Assembly (NCBI RefSeq): GCF_003569005.1
Contig: NZ_BCUR01000001.1
Span: forward strand, 873,893-937,892
Source of the DNA: Vibrio superstes
Lineage (GTDB): Bacteria; Pseudomonadota; Gammaproteobacteria; Enterobacterales; Vibrionaceae
Reading direction: 5' to 3'
DNA length: 64,000 bases
Below are positions 9,501-17,003 of this stretch, piece after piece; positions within the stretch are counted from its first letter, which is position 1; each line of letters opens with the position of its first letter. The position numbers and the translations under genes were made by a program. Below the pieces are notes generated by a model. The model made no database searches. It saw only the letters and a program-made list of their open reading frames with translations, and was not told where the DNA came from.

Positions 9501-9675
9501 GGGTGCTGTGGTGGGTGTTCAACCCTTTGGTGGACAAGGGCTATCCGGCACAGGTCCAAAAGCGGGTGGACCAAACTATTTGTATCGCTTTACAGAGCAT
9601 GTATGTCGAAATCGCCAAGTGCAGGATTCAACACAAGAACAGCAATCTTCGCAAACTGATGAGCAAGGAGTATAG
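6505..9675 (+). CDS. putA: Bifunctional proline dehydrogenase / L-glutamate gamma-semialdehyde dehydrogenase
   Basis: 1056 residues. Oxidises proline to glutamate in two steps: FAD-dependent proline dehydrogenase (about 130-500, with SIKLSALHPRYE and the FAD-binding YAPVGSHKDLLPYLVRRL) and NAD-dependent aldehyde dehydrogenase (about 560-1035). The aldehyde dehydrogenase catalytic residues are E808 (in AETGGQNA) and C842 (in SAGQRCSALR). There is no N-terminal ribbon-helix-helix domain, so it should not repress its own operon. It is shorter than long PutAs (about 1200-1320) because the C-terminal ALDH-like domain is missing and is encoded by the next gene. The last codons contain that gene's ribosome site. 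Confidence 0.96.
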   Translation: MFTASSVLNPDFINQPKEALWSLISPMYMVDESAWLNELLKLAAPLEEEKQRTKRQTTSLIEAIRADKRSIQMIDALLLEYSLDTQEGILLMCLAEALMRIPDSETADALIKDKLTVADWKSHLSQSDSVFVNASTWGLMLTGKVVGVNNQETTSPSFALSKLVNKMSEPVIRKAMHQAMKVMGHQFVLGRDIKEAQKNGAPLRKKGFTHSFDMLGEAALTSEDAQKYFNDYLMAIESVGRNKQNDDSSPAPSISIKLSALHPRYEVANKERVLNELHDTLIKLLTRAIELDVAITIDAEEADRLELSLQLFEKVYTNDLVKGWGKFGLVIQAYSKRCLPVLVWVNALAKEQGDLIPLRLVKGAYWDSEIKWSQQAGYANYPVYTRKEATDMSYLACARFLLSEGVRGNIFPQFASHNAHTVTAIAEMAEHTDYEFQRLHGMGDSLYYHVMEKYGQPVRIYAPVGSHKDLLPYLVRRLLENGANSSFVHRLVDARCPVEDLTHHPVDTLLANETLHNDQIPLPPQIFGERVNSIGINVDVESEALPFEQQVATFLDKQWQGAPIINGSMISGSMIKEESVVAPFDRSLTVGKIGFANLDHVSDAITTAQSGLEHWRYTSVARRAECLRNLADKLEDNLAELVALCHMEAGKTIHDSIDEVREAVDFCRYYADNAIHLGPESIQGFDGNLQWCERHGRGVFVCISPWNFPLAIFLGQISAALVAGNTVVAKPAEQTSLIAARTIELMLESGFPGDVIQFLPGRGAEIGSALTSHPSIAGVAFTGSTATAKRINLSLAERDSQPVPFIAETGGQNAMIVDSTALPEQVVRDVVRSAFASAGQRCSALRVLFVQKDIAPRITKLIQGAMKELSVGLPYLHSTDVGPVIDELAQQKLLAHIETMRKTQKVVAEVELDEQCSAGMYVPPTAIEISDISVLEEEQFGPILHIVQFEASQIADIVDKINNTGFGLTMGIHSRNETTYRWIEENARVGNCYINRDQVGAVVGVQPFGGQGLSGTGPKAGGPNYLYRFTEHVCRNRQVQDSTQEQQSSQTDEQGV

Positions 9676-9677
9676 CA

Positions 9678-10373
9678 ATGAAAAAAGCATCTATTTGCTT
9701 CTCAGAAGCACAACACGCCTGGGCACTTTGGAATCAAACACCATACGCTGCTCGCTACGAGCTTCTTAGTTCGGTAGCCACTGAGCTTGCTTTGGAAAAC
9801 TTTAAGGTTCCATTGGCATTTCATCATAAACACAGCGCTCAGTTACTAACTGAACCAGAATTGATGCCGGGGCCAACGGGTGAAACCAATGAGCTATATA
9901 CCGCGGGTCGCGGCGTTGCGCTTATCATGGCTGATAAGTCTGTGGATCTAGGCTGCGCTAAAGCTCTCTATGCACAACTGGCGGTCGCACTTATGTCTGG
10001 AAATTGTGTGCTGCTATGTGTGCAAGACAGTGAACTGGCACAGCAAGTCTTGACGCTTATCGATAATCTACCGCTTCCATCAGGCGTACTTAGTTTGGTG
10101 GAATATGATCAATATGCTCAACTACTGGATAGCGATGTCCGCGTTGTCTGTGTGTTGGGGCAAGAAGTGCTAGTGCAATCAGTTAACCGTAACCTAGCGG
10201 GTAAGGCAGGAGCCATTGCGCCGCTAGTGGCTGAGATTGATTTATACCAAATGCCAGTCGCGCAAGATCCAAAATTGGCTCTTCGATACATTACTGAACG
10301 TACCCGCACGATAAATATTACAGCGGTTGGCGGCAATGCAACCCTGTTAGAGTTAGGTAGTGCTGAACACTAA
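9678..10373 (+). CDS. Separate C-terminal domain of PutA (ALDH-superfamily-like partner)
   Basis: 231 residues, starting 2 bases after the putA stop; its Shine-Dalgarno AAGGAG lies inside the last putA codons, which implies translational coupling. The sequence resembles the non-catalytic C-terminal domain of long (type B/C) PutAs: a Rossmann-like stretch (TAGRGVALIMADKSVDLGC) and the conserved C-terminal motif RTRTINITAVGGNATLLELG, which in long PutAs caps the substrate-channelling cavity. There is no catalytic Cys or Glu of an active dehydrogenase, so the common label '1-pyrroline-5-carboxylate dehydrogenase' is misleading. I infer a non-covalent partner that completes the tunnel. Confidence 0.8.
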   Translation: MKKASICFSEAQHAWALWNQTPYAARYELLSSVATELALENFKVPLAFHHKHSAQLLTEPELMPGPTGETNELYTAGRGVALIMADKSVDLGCAKALYAQLAVALMSGNCVLLCVQDSELAQQVLTLIDNLPLPSGVLSLVEYDQYAQLLDSDVRVVCVLGQEVLVQSVNRNLAGKAGAIAPLVAEIDLYQMPVAQDPKLALRYITERTRTINITAVGGNATLLELGSAEH

Positions 10374-10426
10374 GGTCGGTATGCCGGTCCTATGATGTAG
10401 AAGTATCTGCAACACTCAAATACCAT

Positions 10427-10464
10427 AATACCGAGTTGAAACCTTTGGCTTCACTCGGTATTTT
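10427..10464 (+). terminator. Rho-independent terminator after the putA operon
   Basis: AATACCGAGTTGAA pairs with TTCACTCGGTATT with one bulged base, followed by TTTTG. It closes the putA transcription unit. Confidence 0.85.
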
Positions 10465-10494
10465 GTTATCTGACGTATTTGAGGGATGTGACAC

Positions 10495-11589
10495 ATGGAA
10501 ATTGAGTGTACGAATAAGTATTCACTAGTGGTTCAAGGCGGGGGGCAAAAGGGCGCATTTGCGGCTGGCGTCTTAGACACCTTTATTGCCGCTAACTATG
10601 ATCCATTTTCCTTATATTTAGGCACGTCTGCTGGGGCTCTGAATGTCTCTTCCTTTGTGACCAAGCAACCTGGTCTAGGTTTAGATTTCATCCTTAATTA
10701 CACCACTCAAAACCGCTTTTTCGACTTTAATAGACTGGTTAATAAAGAGCGTGCGACGATGGATCTCGACTGGGCCTTTCAGTTTGTACACAGTGGTGAG
10801 TTCCCATTAGATTTGGAAAAGGGTGCTAAGAACCTTGGTTCTGACAAGCAAGCGTTAGCATGTGTTACCCATGTTGAAGAGATGAAGGATTATTACTTTC
10901 CGATATTTTCTGAAAATTGGTATGACGTGTTAAGAGCCACTTGCGCTATCCCTATGCTTTATCATCAAGAGATTAATATCGATGGGGCAAAATGGGTTGA
11001 TGGAGGCGTCACCGCCACGATTCCTGTCCATGAGGCGTATCGACGCGGAGCGTGCAACATGGTGGTGATTACAACAGAGCCCATCATTGAAAAAGCAGCG
11101 GAAAGCCAATTAGCTATGAATGTTGAACCGCTAGAAAAGCTAAAATTAGAACTAGCTCGTGGTATAGAGTCTTATATCAACCGCCTTGCACCCTTGAGTA
11201 AGAATGAACGCATGAAACAACTGAGTGACGTGTTCTTGAATCGAGTCAGTCAGCTTAAGCAAAGCCATCAGTTTCCCGCGCTCAACTCCCTGCCTAAAAA
11301 CTGGTTGCCGGATACAGAGAAGCTGACCGAAATGATTGCCCATCAATCACACAAGCAATTTAAAGCGCATGCACCCCGCTCGATGGAAATGTTATTTGCT
11401 CATTACATGAATCATTCAAGTATTTCTGAGTTTATGAACCAGCCTCCAGAGGGCGTTACCATCAGAGAGATCGCACCACATAAGCCTCTTAACTGCACAG
11501 GTTTGTTGAGCCACAAAGACGATATCTTTGCAGACTATGAGTCAGGTGTGTTGGCAGGCAAAGACTTTTTATCTAACCTACCAAGCTAA
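10495..11589 (+). CDS. Patatin-like phospholipase (YjjU type)
   Basis: 364 residues, no signal peptide. The N-terminal patatin domain (about 8-200) has the oxyanion-hole glycines VVQGGGQKGAFAAG, the nucleophile elbow GTSAG and the catalytic aspartate motif WVDGG, so the Ser-Asp dyad is intact. The C-terminal part (about 200-364) has no clear catalytic motif and matches the extra domain of YjjU-like proteins. Predicted cytoplasmic or membrane-associated acyl hydrolase; substrate unknown. The next gene starts 25 bases downstream and may be co-transcribed. Confidence 0.85.
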   Translation: MEIECTNKYSLVVQGGGQKGAFAAGVLDTFIAANYDPFSLYLGTSAGALNVSSFVTKQPGLGLDFILNYTTQNRFFDFNRLVNKERATMDLDWAFQFVHSGEFPLDLEKGAKNLGSDKQALACVTHVEEMKDYYFPIFSENWYDVLRATCAIPMLYHQEINIDGAKWVDGGVTATIPVHEAYRRGACNMVVITTEPIIEKAAESQLAMNVEPLEKLKLELARGIESYINRLAPLSKNERMKQLSDVFLNRVSQLKQSHQFPALNSLPKNWLPDTEKLTEMIAHQSHKQFKAHAPRSMEMLFAHYMNHSSISEFMNQPPEGVTIREIAPHKPLNCTGLLSHKDDIFADYESGVLAGKDFLSNLPS

Positions 11590-11614
11590 TTTAGCTTCGA
11601 TAACGGTCTCAACT

Positions 11615-12403
11615 ATGCAGCCTTCTCACGATATTGACTGGTGGCACCTCGCCACCTTTTCTCTTCTTCTTGTTATCCCTTTTGCTATTAATCGCTTTTA
11701 TAGGCTTGAGCTAGGAAAAGATATGGGGTTGTCTATCGCAAGAATGTTTGTGCAGTTGACCCTTGTAGGGGCGTACCTAGAGTTTGTATTTTCGACCAAT
11801 AATCTGTGGCTCAACTTGGCTTGGATTGCAGTGATGCTTGGAGTGGGTGCCAGTGCAATTGTGGGTAAAGCAAAGCTCCCTCGCAAGGTATTGTTTATGC
11901 CTGTAGTGAGTGGCTTGGTTATTGGCCTCGCTCCTATACTTTTCATTTTGTGTTGGCTGGTGGTTCAACCCACCCCAATCTACAGTGCGCAATATGTGAT
12001 TCCTTTGGCGGGGATGCTTCTCGGAAATAGCTTGAGTGGCAACATAGTCTCATTGCAGAATTTATATACTGCGTTCGACGAGAGAAATGAAGAGTATCAG
12101 GTCGCCATTGCGTTGGGCGCCCCGCCTCTATTTGCTACTTTGCCATTTGTAAGAGCCGCTATGCAAAAAGCGTTTGCTCCTATACTGGCGTCGATGGCGA
12201 CAACGGGTTTAGTTACTCTACCTGGAATGATGACGGGACAGATATTGGGTGGCGCTTCACCTATGGTCGCGATTAAATATCAGATGATGATACTGATTGC
12301 TATCTTTGTGATGATGAGTATTTCGGTGACGCTGACTTTGCAATTTAGTCTGCGTAGATCGATTAATGAGAGCGGAAGAGTCGTGGTAGGTTTGATGAAG
12401 TGA
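11615..12403 (+). CDS. fetB: FetB-type ABC transporter permease (UPF0014 family)
   Basis: 262 residues from the ATG at 11615. An upstream in-frame start at 11528 would overlap the patatin gene by 62 bases and add a non-conserved tail, so I prefer 11615. About seven membrane helices; family signature IPLAGMLLGNSLSGNIVSLQN and ALGAPPLFATLPFVRAAM, then GLVTLPGMMTGQILGGASP. E. coli FetB works with the ATPase FetA in iron export or resistance to peroxide. No FetA gene is adjacent, so the ATPase must be elsewhere or the assignment of function is uncertain. Confidence 0.8.
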   Translation: MQPSHDIDWWHLATFSLLLVIPFAINRFYRLELGKDMGLSIARMFVQLTLVGAYLEFVFSTNNLWLNLAWIAVMLGVGASAIVGKAKLPRKVLFMPVVSGLVIGLAPILFILCWLVVQPTPIYSAQYVIPLAGMLLGNSLSGNIVSLQNLYTAFDERNEEYQVAIALGAPPLFATLPFVRAAMQKAFAPILASMATTGLVTLPGMMTGQILGGASPMVAIKYQMMILIAIFVMMSISVTLTLQFSLRRSINESGRVVVGLMK

Positions 12404-12422
12404 TATCCGAGGACATCACTTC
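12397..12422 (+). terminator. Candidate terminator hairpin overlapping the fetB stop
   Basis: GAAGTGAT and ATCACTTC pair across 10 bases. The stop codon lies in the left arm. The following T-tract (AGTTTATTA) is weak. Confidence 0.4.
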
Positions 12423-12435
12423 AGTTTATTACGTA

Positions 12436-13524
12436 TTACTTTTGAACAAAAGCCTGCTCAAGCGGATGATCCAGCTTTAAGGTCTGAGTAGGGAAGGCCA
12501 CATCAGCGTCGTTGTCGTGAATGATTTGCATGATTTGCAGTAGCACATCTTGCTTCACCTCGTGGTATCGAACCCAGTTCACTGTCTTGGTAAAGGTGTA
12601 AACAAAGAAGTCTAAGGACGACGCACCAAAGGTATTGAAGTTCACAATCAATGTTTGGTTTGCATCGATATCTGGATGGTTCTTTAGCATGTGGTGCACA
12701 TCCTCAATGACCTTATCCACCTTAGTTGAATCACTGTAGCGAAGCCCTATGGTTTCGTAGATTCGGCGGTTGGTCATGCGCGAAGGATTCTCTACTACTA
12801 TGTTACTGAACACAGAGTTAGGTACGTAGAGTGGGCGCTTATCGAAGGTGATAATCTTGGTCATTCGCCAGCCGATACGGTCAACCGTACCTTCAATACT
12901 GCGATCTGGAGAGCGAATCCAGTCCCCTACCTTAAAGGGGCGGTCAAAGTAGATCATCATGCCGCCAAAGAAGTTAGAGAGCAGGTCTTTTGCAGCAAGA
13001 CCTGCAATCAAGCCACCGACACCACCAAAGGTAAGTAGGCCGGAAAGGCTCAGTCCGAGGGTTTGCATTACCGTAAGCACACCGATAATGATGACCAGCA
13101 ATCTCGCGAGTTTAGCGACCGCTTGTACCGTAGTGACGTCTCGGTTTTTTTTCTCAAGCAGCTGATTTTCAAAGTTTGTAATGATTCGAGATAGAGTCCA
13201 AATCGCAATACAAATAACCAGAATCAACTTAAGCGTAGAGAGCCAATTAAAGTCATGGGTAAAGTTTTCTTCAAGGAATAATCCCATAGAAACGGTACCA
13301 GGCCACAGCCAAATTAAGGTACTGACAGGAGCCTTAAGACCGTGAATAACGGCGTTATCCCAAGTGATCTTAGTTTTTTCAGCAATGCTTTCGAGTCTTC
13401 CAATTAATAACTTCCAAACCAGCCAGAAAACTAAGCTTAGGGTGGTGATCAGAAATATCTCATTGATGATTGCACTGTCGGTTAACTTAAAAAGATTAAG
13501 CCATTCAGCTTTGGTATGTTCCAT
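12436..13524 (-). CDS. MscS-family mechanosensitive channel
   Basis: 362 residues. Four or five membrane helices in the first 190 residues; the pore-lining helix and following segment read LLTFGGVGGLIAGLAAKDLLSNFFGG, typical of MscS/YnaI-like channels. The cytoplasmic part has the MscS beta domain (FKVGDWIRSPDRSIEGTVDRIGWRMTKI) and C-terminal alpha/beta domain. It should release solutes on hypo-osmotic shock. The start codon overlaps the stop of the upstream LysR gene by one base (TAATG), so the pair is translationally coupled. That coupling is unusual for a housekeeping channel and suggests the regulator controls it. Confidence 0.88.
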   Translation of the reverse strand: MEHTKAEWLNLFKLTDSAIINEIFLITTLSLVFWLVWKLLIGRLESIAEKTKITWDNAVIHGLKAPVSTLIWLWPGTVSMGLFLEENFTHDFNWLSTLKLILVICIAIWTLSRIITNFENQLLEKKNRDVTTVQAVAKLARLLVIIIGVLTVMQTLGLSLSGLLTFGGVGGLIAGLAAKDLLSNFFGGMMIYFDRPFKVGDWIRSPDRSIEGTVDRIGWRMTKIITFDKRPLYVPNSVFSNIVVENPSRMTNRRIYETIGLRYSDSTKVDKVIEDVHHMLKNHPDIDANQTLIVNFNTFGASSLDFFVYTFTKTVNWVRYHEVKQDVLLQIMQIIHDNDADVAFPTQTLKLDHPLEQAFVQK

Positions 13525-14459
13525 TATTGCTTGTTTTCCTTGAGTTGATTATTTTGCACAGCCGTTGCTACTCGAGATTGTAGCCACTGTTGCTTATCAT
13601 TGCTTGCCAGTCCGCTCTTCCAAACCATACTAATGGTAAAGTCACTCACCTCAATAGCGGGCTTTGCGCGAGTGAGCCCATCTGAAATGTAGGGGATCAT
13701 CGACATCAGTTTTGGCACAATACAGATGAGATTTCGCCCTTTTATTAACTGACCAATGGTTAAGAAGTTTCGAGAAATCACCTGCACGTTTCGCTGGTGG
13801 TTTTGCTTTGCTAAGGCGTTATCAGTTGGGGTTACCCATCGACCATCTGGACTAACTAATGCATGGGGAAGACCACAGAACTCCTCCAAGCTCACTGGTG
13901 CACTTAGCCCTGTAGCGACTGGATCGAATAAGCAAACGTGGCTTTCTTTGTAGAGTTCTTGAGATTCAAAGCCTTCGCCGAGTTCAGGAAAGCTTCCGAT
14001 AACCAAGTCTAAGCGTTCTTTTTCAATGATGTCGACAAAGTTGTGCCGATTTACATTGATAAAACTGACCTTAACATTAGGAGCTTGCTCGGTTAATGCG
14101 TCGAATATGAGTGGGGCAAAGACAAACTCGGCGTAATCGGTGAGCCCCAAGCGACAGGTGCCACTAAAAGTTTCAGCATCGAACTTTTCGGGTGATAGGA
14201 TATTGTTTTTAATCACAGATAGAACTTGTTCGACGTCATTGCCCAAGTTGAGAGCCCTTTCTGTCGGCTCCATTTTGTGCCCACTACGATGAAATAGTGG
14301 ATCGTCTAACAGAGAGCGGAGTCGAGATAGGCTATGACTCATAGCCGATTGACTAATGTGCAGCTCACTTGCTGCTGCAGACACACTGCGAGCCCTAAGA
14401 AGGGCTTGAAACGCGACCAACAAGTTCAAGTCAACGCCTTTCCAATTTATCTCTGCCAT
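13524..14459 (-). CDS. LysR-family transcriptional regulator
   Basis: 311 residues. Winged-helix N-terminus (about 8-67: LLVAFQALLRARSVSAAASELHISQSAMSHSLSRLR) and a periplasmic-binding-protein-like effector domain (about 95-300). The HTH and the DPLFHRSGHKMEPTERA continuation are of the LeuO/NodD-like branch. It is co-transcribed with the downstream MscS channel (1-base overlap) and divergent from chrA with about 127 bases between, the usual place for a LysR operator. The effector is unknown. Confidence 0.9.
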   Translation of the reverse strand: MAEINWKGVDLNLLVAFQALLRARSVSAAASELHISQSAMSHSLSRLRSLLDDPLFHRSGHKMEPTERALNLGNDVEQVLSVIKNNILSPEKFDAETFSGTCRLGLTDYAEFVFAPLIFDALTEQAPNVKVSFINVNRHNFVDIIEKERLDLVIGSFPELGEGFESQELYKESHVCLFDPVATGLSAPVSLEEFCGLPHALVSPDGRWVTPTDNALAKQNHQRNVQVISRNFLTIGQLIKGRNLICIVPKLMSMIPYISDGLTRAKPAIEVSDFTISMVWKSGLASNDKQQWLQSRVATAVQNNQLKENKQ

Positions 14460-14586
14460 TGAACCTCCATGATGTGCTTTGTTTGTTTAATCCTATTTCA
14501 TTCATGAAATATATCAATACTATTAATTTGAGTCATAGAGTTGCTTCGCTTAGGGTATGAACAAATTTCATCGCTGGTAATTGGTT

Positions 14587-15735
14587 ATGTTTTCAATTTT
14601 TAAAATATTTTTTGCGTTGGGGTGGGTCAGCTTTGGTGGACCTGCGGCACATATTGGCTATTTCAGAAAAACCTTTGTAGAGCAGAAGCAATGGTTAACG
14701 GATGAGGAATATGCACAGCTGGTTGCGCTTAGTCAGTTTCTTCCCGGCCCAGGCTCTAGTCAAGTAGGGTTTGCTTTAGGCTATAAGCAAGGTGGTATAG
14801 GTGGCGCTTTTGCAGCCTTTTTCGGCTTTACCTTACCATCTGTGATCTTGATGTTAGCGCTGGCGCTACTAAGCAGTAGCTTGCTAGAAACGTCGCTATT
14901 TGTTGCCATTATTCACGCACTTAAATTGCTGGCTGTCGTTGTGGTTGTTGACGCTATTGTGGGGATGTACAAGAATTTTTGTCAGACCAAACAATCTATT
15001 GGCCTGTGCCTCTTTGTGGCGGTTGCCATGTTGCTGTTCAGTGGTATTGCGGCTCAAATTGTAGTGCTATTGATGTGCGCTGTGCTGGGTTCAGTGTGGT
15101 TCAAGCAACAGAATAAGCCTCAAACAAGTTCAATGAAAGGTAAGCTCTCAGTTGCGCCATTAGTCGTTTTTGTGGCAGTGCTGTTAATTGGTCCCTTTGT
15201 CGCAAGCCAAACACCGATACTGAAGATTTTCCATGACTTCTTTTATGCAGGATCTTTGGTATTTGGTGGTGGGCATGTTGTCCTTCCCTTATTACAAAAC
15301 TTGATTGGTGATCAACTCACAACGGATAGCTTCTTAACTGGTTATGCGGCTGCGCAGGCAGTTCCTGGGCCTATGTTTACCTTCGCCACTTACCTAGGTT
15401 ACGAATTATTGCCTCAGCAACCGATTGTCGGAGCATTAGTGGCCACAATGGCGGTGTTCTTGCCGGGGTTCTTATTGGTGCTGTGTGTGATTAACAACTG
15501 GCAGGCACTAGCCTCTATTCCAAGAGTTTCTGCTGCACTAAAAGGTGTGAACGCGGGCGTGGTAGGGCTATTGATTGCTGCGTTATATCAACCCATTTTT
15601 GTCAGTGCGGTAAGCGGCGCGCAAGATTTTGCTATCGTACTCATTGGCTACTTCTTGCTAAAACAGATGAAACTGCCGATTGTCGCTTTGGTAGCAAGCT
15701 TCATTGGTTATGGCGTTCTACTCTCTGTCTTTTAA
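14587..15735 (+). CDS. chrA: Chromate transporter family protein (ChrA)
   Basis: 382 residues from the ATG at 14587; a TTG two codons earlier is less likely. Two homologous halves, each beginning with the CHR motif: first FFALGWVSFGGPAAHIGYFRK with LPGPGSSQ, second FFYAGSLVFGGGHVVLPLL with AVPGPMFTFATYLGY. About ten to twelve membrane helices. The family exports chromate, probably by proton antiport, although many environmental members have no tested substrate. It is transcribed away from the LysR gene, which may regulate it. The gene ends 3 bases before the convergent AraC gene. Confidence 0.9.
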   Translation: MFSIFKIFFALGWVSFGGPAAHIGYFRKTFVEQKQWLTDEEYAQLVALSQFLPGPGSSQVGFALGYKQGGIGGAFAAFFGFTLPSVILMLALALLSSSLLETSLFVAIIHALKLLAVVVVVDAIVGMYKNFCQTKQSIGLCLFVAVAMLLFSGIAAQIVVLLMCAVLGSVWFKQQNKPQTSSMKGKLSVAPLVVFVAVLLIGPFVASQTPILKIFHDFFYAGSLVFGGGHVVLPLLQNLIGDQLTTDSFLTGYAAAQAVPGPMFTFATYLGYELLPQQPIVGALVATMAVFLPGFLLVLCVINNWQALASIPRVSAALKGVNAGVVGLLIAALYQPIFVSAVSGAQDFAIVLIGYFLLKQMKLPIVALVASFIGYGVLLSVF

Positions 15736-15738
15736 GTT

Positions 15739-16794
15739 TTAGTTAGAGGCTTTGCTCGTGTCCATTGCTGGACGCGGGTTCAGCCCATTTTGCTGGGCGT
15801 ATTGCATGGGCGGCAAACCGGTAATGCGCTTAAAGGCACGGATAAACTTTGAGGAGTTGGCATACCCAAGGTGTGAGGCAATGTCAGAAATGCTAAACCT
15901 GCCGTCCTCTAATACTCGGATGGCAAACTGCATGTGCAGTTGTTCAATGACCTTTCGAAATGTGGTGTGTTCATTATTTAGTTTTCGTTGAATGGTGCGT
16001 CTGGAGGTATTGAGGATCTCAGACGCGCTATCAAGGTCGAGTTTACGCTCACCAATGTAAGGCATTAAAGCGGATGCAAACTGCTCATGGTAGGTGGCGA
16101 GCACATCGTACTCTGGTAGAGAATACTGGTAAGGGTTCACATTGAGTTCTTTATAGGCATCTTCTTCTGACAAGACAATAAAAGTGCTCTCTCTATCAAC
16201 AAACACGCCTTGTTTTGCTAACTTCAACTCACCGCCCAATCTATTGATGTCCACATGCTGTAAACCTACAGAAAGGGGAAGCCAATCCTTACCTAACAAT
16301 CGTCGAATGTATTGAACCAAGAAGAATAAGCTCTTCATTTCCAGCCAAAATGCAGAGCCTTGGTAGCGATTTTCATAGTGGTTAGCCGTAGAGATGTGGA
16401 TTTTAACTTGGTTTTGATAGCCCTCCAGTTCCAACTGGATCTCTGATTGACTAGAGCGAGTTTTAAATTGTTCTGTGACTTCGTTGAGAACAGAGACTAG
16501 AGTGCTGTGCTTAAGATCAATAGGGATAGGCCACATAAAGCTCAACTGCGCGGTGCAGTCGACCAAGTAATCAACAAACGTTTGAGATTCAGATTCTTGA
16601 TACAAGGTTTGCATAAAGTGAATGAAGGCGTATTCAGGAATCGACTCTAGGTAGGGGCGCTCAAGGTTTGAAGGTAGCAGTTCTATTGCCTTCGTCATTA
16701 GAGGAGCTGGAAAGTAATGTTGAGCGCAGTTCAATACCAGTCTAATGGTTGCGACTCTTATTAGAGGGATATCGGTATGGGCTGTGCTGCTCAC
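15739..16794 (-). CDS. AraC-family transcriptional regulator
   Basis: 351 residues. The N-terminal part (about 25-210) resembles the AraC-type arabinose-binding-like domain of the OruR/ArgR group, and the C-terminal part (about 240-340) holds two helix-turn-helix units: SASEILNTSRRTIQRKLNNEHTTF and SISDIASHLGYANSSKFIRAFKR. It starts with GTG at 16794, supported by AGGA 7 bases upstream and by no better in-frame ATG. The neighbours (ChrA convergent, a porin-like protein upstream) do not show its target. Confidence 0.88.
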   Translation of the reverse strand: MSSTAHTDIPLIRVATIRLVLNCAQHYFPAPLMTKAIELLPSNLERPYLESIPEYAFIHFMQTLYQESESQTFVDYLVDCTAQLSFMWPIPIDLKHSTLVSVLNEVTEQFKTRSSQSEIQLELEGYQNQVKIHISTANHYENRYQGSAFWLEMKSLFFLVQYIRRLLGKDWLPLSVGLQHVDINRLGGELKLAKQGVFVDRESTFIVLSEEDAYKELNVNPYQYSLPEYDVLATYHEQFASALMPYIGERKLDLDSASEILNTSRRTIQRKLNNEHTTFRKVIEQLHMQFAIRVLEDGRFSISDIASHLGYANSSKFIRAFKRITGLPPMQYAQQNGLNPRPAMDTSKASN

Positions 16795-16835
16795 GGGTAA
16801 GTCCTACTATTCTTATGTTCAACAAAAGTGGGTGA

Positions 16836-16864
16836 GATCCCCGATAAAACATTTCGGGGATGAC
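16836..16864 (-). repeat. Solo REP-like hairpin, reverse orientation
   Basis: ATCCCCGA and TCGGGGAT pair around TAAAACATT, followed by GAC. It is the reverse complement form of the hairpin family seen in the arrays at 26.9, 33.4 and 55.0 kb. A partner in forward orientation stands about 100 bases downstream at 16962. Confidence 0.75.
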
Positions 16865-16961
16865 GTTACCTTAGCTTACTTAATTGAATATGCGTGAACA
16901 ATGTTAAAAATAATGCTGACCGCTGACGCCTGACCGAGTATACCCTCTATCTTCGAATTTC

Positions 16962-16994
16962 GTCGTCCCCGAGTGCCTCTATCGGGGACCTACA
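16962..16994 (+). repeat. Solo REP-like hairpin, forward orientation
   Basis: GTCCCCGA and TCGGGGAC pair around GTGCCTCTA, followed by CTA. Together with the copy at 16836 it forms an inverted pair in the gap between the AraC gene and the porin-like gene. It may also terminate the gene at 17004. Confidence 0.75.
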
Positions 16995-17003
16995 TATTCA
17001 ACC

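Noticed and set aside
9678-10373. Active 1-pyrroline-5-carboxylate dehydrogenase
   Set aside because: It is too short and lacks the catalytic Cys and Glu; the C-terminal motif is that of the PutA cap domain.
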